Assembly (NCBI GenBank): GCA_949744025.1
Contig: CATJWA010000240.1
Span: 1-9,538, forward strand
Direction: 5' to 3'
From: an uncultured Eubacteriales bacterium
GTDB taxonomy: Bacteria; Bacillota; Clostridia; Oscillospirales; Oscillospiraceae
DNA length: 9,538 nt
Shown here: positions 6,958-9,538 of the stretch, one piece after another
Layout: every line of letters begins with the position of its first letter
Position numbering within the stretch: position 1 is the stretch's first letter
The notes under the pieces: generated by a model
Told to the model about the DNA's origin: nothing
Database searches by the model: none
Seen by the model: only the letters and a program-made list of their open reading frames with translations
Made by a program: the position numbers and the translations under genes

Positions 6958-7947
6958 ATGGCAGAGACTATCAACGGACGTGAAAATCTTTTTGCTATCT
7001 TCCGCCACGAAAAACCGCAGAGGCTTCCCACAATGGCGGACACGGCGTTTATGATGTTCCCGGGAGACTGGAGCACAAGCACGGAGCCTGAGCGTGACCT
7101 GTGGGGCGTGCGGTGGATTCCCATTCAGTTCCACGGGCAAATGGTGGACGAAAAGGTCCCGCCTGTGGTCAGCGATATCACCCGATGGCGCGAGCAGGTG
7201 AAAATTCCCGACCCTGAGACGGCCTACGACTGGGAGGCTATGTCAAAGACGCGCAGCGCCCACTGGAACAGAGAGACGCAGATGGGAGGGCTGATATTTC
7301 TCGAGGGCCACTTTGAGAGAATGCATTCCCTTATGGGCTTTGAAAACGCCCTGTGCACGCTCTATGACGATGAGGATGAGGTCATAGAGGCGATAAAGGA
7401 CATGTTTTCCGAAATAACGCGCTACAAGTTCAAGTGTCTGAGAATAGCGAAGGAATATTTCAATCCTGACTTTATTGTTTTTCATGACGACTGGGGTATG
7501 GAGCAAAACATGTTCTTCAGTCCCGAGGTGTGGCATGAGCTGATAAAGCCCGAGCTGAAAAAAGTGGTTGATGAGTGCCACCGGCTTGGCATGCTCTTTG
7601 AGATGCATTCCTGCGGGCATATTCAGGAGGTAGTCGGCTCGTTGGTGGAGGAGCTTGGAATCGACTCCATACAGACCCTGCAATATCCTGCGAATGATAT
7701 ACGCATGATAAAATCCAACTGGGGGGATAAGCTGGTCATTCGCGGAGGATATGACGGTCAGCGTATTCTTCGCAAGGACGTAGGCGACGAGGAAAAACGG
7801 GCAATCATCCGCCAATCCCTGAGCGTACTTGTACCGGGCGGCAACCATATTCCGTATTACTACTCCTTCGGAGTTGAGCCTGAACATGCGCTGGAGCTGT
7901 TTGCGGACGAAGTGAGCAGATATGAATCCGAGTTTGGCTGCTGCTGA
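6958..7947 (+). CDS. Uroporphyrinogen decarboxylase-family protein, MtaA/CmuA-type (corrinoid methyltransferase-like)
   Basis: This is a 329-residue soluble TIM-barrel protein of the UroD superfamily. It belongs on the methyltransferase side (MtaA, MtbA, CmuA and acetogen O-demethylase relatives) rather than with haem-pathway HemE. Members move methyl groups between a corrinoid protein and a thiol or folate acceptor, using a zinc site. Seen: an N-terminal NGRENLFAIFRHEKPQRLP segment typical of the family; DLWGVRW (47-53); HDDWGMEQNMFFSPEVW (176-192), the conserved (D)DWG...SPE block; and MHSCGH (216-221) giving zinc ligands H217 and C219. The canonical third ligand Cys near the C-terminus (PGC-type motif) is not evident: the segment reads PGGNHIPYYY (293-302), although two Cys end the protein (328-329). 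AAAGGAGAG (6945-6953) precedes the ATG. It is co-transcribed with the symporter. No corrinoid protein is nearby, so the methyl donor and acceptor are unknown. Confidence 0.85.
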   Translation: MAETINGRENLFAIFRHEKPQRLPTMADTAFMMFPGDWSTSTEPERDLWGVRWIPIQFHGQMVDEKVPPVVSDITRWREQVKIPDPETAYDWEAMSKTRSAHWNRETQMGGLIFLEGHFERMHSLMGFENALCTLYDDEDEVIEAIKDMFSEITRYKFKCLRIAKEYFNPDFIVFHDDWGMEQNMFFSPEVWHELIKPELKKVVDECHRLGMLFEMHSCGHIQEVVGSLVEELGIDSIQTLQYPANDIRMIKSNWGDKLVIRGGYDGQRILRKDVGDEEKRAIIRQSLSVLVPGGNHIPYYYSFGVEPEHALELFADEVSRYESEFGCC

Positions 7948-7987
7948 GGCTGAGGTCAATTAAACAAATTTTACAATGGTTAGTTAA

Positions 7988-8017
7988 TAGACGGTGCAGC
8001 TATTGCTGCACCGTCTA
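7988..8017. terminator. Bidirectional intrinsic terminator after the UroD-like gene
   Basis: A perfect 13-bp stem joins 7988-8000 (TAGACGGTGCAGC) to 8005-8017 with a TATT tetraloop. AT-rich tails flank both sides (AATCATTTATT on the plus strand, TTAACTAACC on the minus strand). It lies 40 nt after the methyltransferase stop and 6 nt beyond the stop of the convergent EamA gene, so it can serve both. Tails are only moderately T-rich. Confidence 0.85.
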
Positions 8018-8023
8018 AATCAT

Positions 8024-8935
8024 TTATTCATCGCAAATGCCCAGAATTACAATGCCGATAACAACTACGAAAATAGCCGCGTAATGCTTCCAGGAGAGCT
8101 TTTCCTTGAGAAAAATGCGGCTCCAGAGCACTGAGGCCACGCAGTAGGCGGAGATTATCGGAGCGGCCATGGCAACGTGCTGCGTGTCGGCTATGGCGTA
8201 GATGTAGGCGAACTGGCCGGCGGTCTCGAACACGGCGCCGACGTATTTCGGGGCTTCCATTTTCGGAACAAGCTTGTCCTTTTTGATTATGACCGTGTAA
8301 ATAAAGCACAGCACGCCGCAGACGAGAAAGGTCAGCTCATAGGCGACATTTGCGGAATCCTCGTTCAGAACTTCGAGAACGCGGTTGTCTGCAAAGGTAC
8401 CGAGCGCGTCAAGCAGGCAGTACATGACCGGCAGGGCGAGGGCGAGCCACGACTTGGTATAACGGTGATTGGATGCCTCCTGTCGCGCGCGGCGTAGCTC
8501 CTCGTCCTCATGGGCCTCGACTATGCCGAGGGCGACGACGCCGATGCACACGCAGGCCGTGGCGACAAGCTGAAGCGGCACGATGCTGTCAATACCGTCT
8601 ATTGCCAGACACAGCACGGCAACGATTGCGCCGGAGGAGTTGCAGATGGGCGAGGAGATGGACAGCTCAATATAGCGCAGTCCGAGATAGCCCATGGCCA
8701 TGGACAGTATGTACAGCATGGACACTGGCAGATAGGTCAGCATGATGGACAGTGAAATTTCCGTGCCGCCGATAAAAATCTCGTAACAGGCGTGCAGGCC
8801 CATGACCACGCCGACGGCCATGACCATTTTCAGGTGGCTGTATTTGTCTCGCGCGTCGGCGCAGCCTATTTTGGAAAATAAATCCGAACCGCTCCAGAAC
8901 ACAAGAGCGGTGAGAGAAAGCCAAAACCACATCAT
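8024..8935 (-). CDS. EamA/DMT-superfamily transporter
   Basis: This is a 303-residue membrane protein of the drug/metabolite transporter superfamily with about ten hydrophobic helices arranged as two five-helix EamA halves. The halves are separated by a charged loop (EDEELRRARQEASNHR, about 143-158). Typical signs are the start MMWFWLSLTALVFWSGSDLFSK, the Tyr-Ile-Glu plus SxxSP segment closing the first half's helices 3-4 (RYIELSISSPICN, 88-99), and in the second half AAPIISAYCVASVLWSR...KEKLSW (257-282) followed by a final hydrophobic helix. The family usually exports amino acids, nucleosides or other metabolites, and specificity cannot be read from sequence. The ATG at 8935 overlaps the upstream gene's TGA stop as ATGA, and no strong ribosome site of its own is visible, which points to translational coupling with the YnbB-like gene. 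A second ATG immediately follows and could also be used. Confidence 0.87.
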   Translation of the reverse strand: MMWFWLSLTALVFWSGSDLFSKIGCADARDKYSHLKMVMAVGVVMGLHACYEIFIGGTEISLSIMLTYLPVSMLYILSMAMGYLGLRYIELSISSPICNSSGAIVAVLCLAIDGIDSIVPLQLVATACVCIGVVALGIVEAHEDEELRRARQEASNHRYTKSWLALALPVMYCLLDALGTFADNRVLEVLNEDSANVAYELTFLVCGVLCFIYTVIIKKDKLVPKMEAPKYVGAVFETAGQFAYIYAIADTQHVAMAAPIISAYCVASVLWSRIFLKEKLSWKHYAAIFVVVIGIVILGICDE

Positions 8936-9538
8936 TTTATTTTTACCAAACCCTTCTCATACATTTTTTGCAGGGACATGATTATCCCCAATTTCGCGTG
9001 ATACCAGGTCAGTCCGCCCTGAAAATAGACGGAATAGGGCTCACGCATTGGCGCGTCCGCGGACAGCTCAATAGAGCTGCCCTGCACAAAGGCGCCGGCG
9101 GCCATGATGACGTCGGAATCATAGCCGGGCATCGGCGCGGGAACGGGGCGGACATAGCTGTCCACGGGCGCGGCGGCCTGTATGCCCTCGCAGAAGGCGA
9201 CAAGACGCTCCGGTGAGCCGAGCTCAACGGCCTGAATGATATCATGGCGGCTCTCCGTGCCGTCGGGAATCACACTAAAGCCGAGGGATTCGTACAGCCG
9301 CGCGGCGAATATGGCGCCCTTGAGTGCGCCGGAGACGGTTACAGGGGCCATGAAAAGACCCTGATACATGGATTTTTTAACGTCAAGGCTCGCGCCGACC
9401 TCCTGGCCGAGGCCGGGGGCGGAAAGACGGTAGGCGCAGCGGTCAACACATTGCTGAGTGCCGCATATGTAGCCGCCGATGGGGGACAGGCCGCCGCCGG
9501 GGTTTTTTATCAGCGAGCCGACAATCATATCTGCACCT
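8932..9538 (-). CDS. Methionine gamma-lyase/aluminium-resistance (YnbB-like) PLP protein, C-terminal part (cut by window edge)
   Basis: This is the last ~201 residues of a fold-type I PLP enzyme of the aluminium-resistance/YnbB family (COG4100, now often named methionine gamma-lyase family). Relatives are related to cystathionine beta/gamma-lyases and act on sulfur amino acids, but few have been tested. The frame runs off the right edge; codons before the Met at 9528 read G-A-D, so the Met is internal. Seen: GSLIKNPGGGL with the presumed PLP-binding Lys (fragment residue 11 from the edge), GGYICG, RLSAPGLGQEVGASL, GLFMAPVTVS, FCEGIQAAAPVDS, PMPGYDSDVIMAAG, FVQGSSIELSADAP and YFQGGLTW, in the family's usual order. 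About half the protein (families are about 400-430 residues) lies outside. The promoter is outside too. Its stop overlaps the EamA start, so both are one transcript. Confidence 0.92.
   Translation of the reverse strand, partial: GADMIVGSLIKNPGGGLSPIGGYICGTQQCVDRCAYRLSAPGLGQEVGASLDVKKSMYQGLFMAPVTVSGALKGAIFAARLYESLGFSVIPDGTESRHDIIQAVELGSPERLVAFCEGIQAAAPVDSYVRPVPAPMPGYDSDVIMAAGAFVQGSSIELSADAPMREPYSVYFQGGLTWYHAKLGIIMSLQKMYEKGLVKIK

Noticed and set aside
6958..7947. HemE (haem-pathway uroporphyrinogen decarboxylase)
   Set aside because: The HxCG zinc motif and DDWG/SPE block are those of the MtaA/CmuA-type branch, and no haem genes are nearby.
7243..7959. 238-residue minus-strand open frame opposite the UroD-like gene
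   Set aside because: It overlaps a gene with clear family motifs and shows no recognisable domain.

Overview
The window looks like a chromosomal segment from a low-oxygen Gram-positive bacterium of the class Clostridia, probably a gut Oscillospiraceae-like or Ruminococcaceae-like lineage. This is inferred, not proven. The pointers are a fairly GC-rich coding style with good AGGAGG-type ribosome sites, an S-layer-homology (SLH) surface protein, a PucR-type regulator of the Firmicutes style, a UroD-like methyltransferase, and a Firmicutes-type YnbB/aluminium-resistance PLP protein. No mobile element, rRNA, tRNA or CRISPR array was seen.

Layout: (1) The left edge carries the 3' end of dtd (D-aminoacyl-tRNA deacylase). 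(2) After a 253-bp gap with an extended -10 promoter come a secreted multidomain SLH protein with an NlpC/P60-like hydrolase head (532-2541) and, 29 bp later, an alpha/beta-hydrolase esterase (2571-3380). (3) A long bidirectional hairpin terminator (3389-3432) separates these from a convergent PucR-family regulator on the minus strand (3461-5071). (4) A 359-bp AT-rich divergent intergenic region holds one promoter facing each way, two short palindromes and a GC-only hairpin in the transporter leader. (5) A sodium:solute symporter (5431-6930) and a UroD/MtaA-like methyltransferase (6958-7947) form a two-gene operon ending at a second hairpin terminator (7988-8017). (6) Convergent to it on the minus strand are a PLP-dependent methionine gamma-lyase/aluminium-resistance-like protein (truncated by the right edge) and an EamA-type transporter whose start overlaps the PLP gene's stop as ATGA.

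How the genes may work together: the most coherent unit is regulator / divergent promoters / Na+ symporter / UroD-like methyltransferase. It reads as a small-molecule-inducible uptake and demethylation cassette, in which the symporter would import a methylated compound and the UroD-like protein would move its methyl group to or from a corrinoid cofactor. No corrinoid-binding protein or substrate-specific methyltransferase lies beside it, so the substrate and partners are unknown. The YnbB-like enzyme and EamA permease appear translationally coupled and may form an amino-acid or sulfur-compound degradation/export pair. The SLH protein probably acts in the cell wall, with its esterase neighbour on acylated carbohydrate or another small ester.
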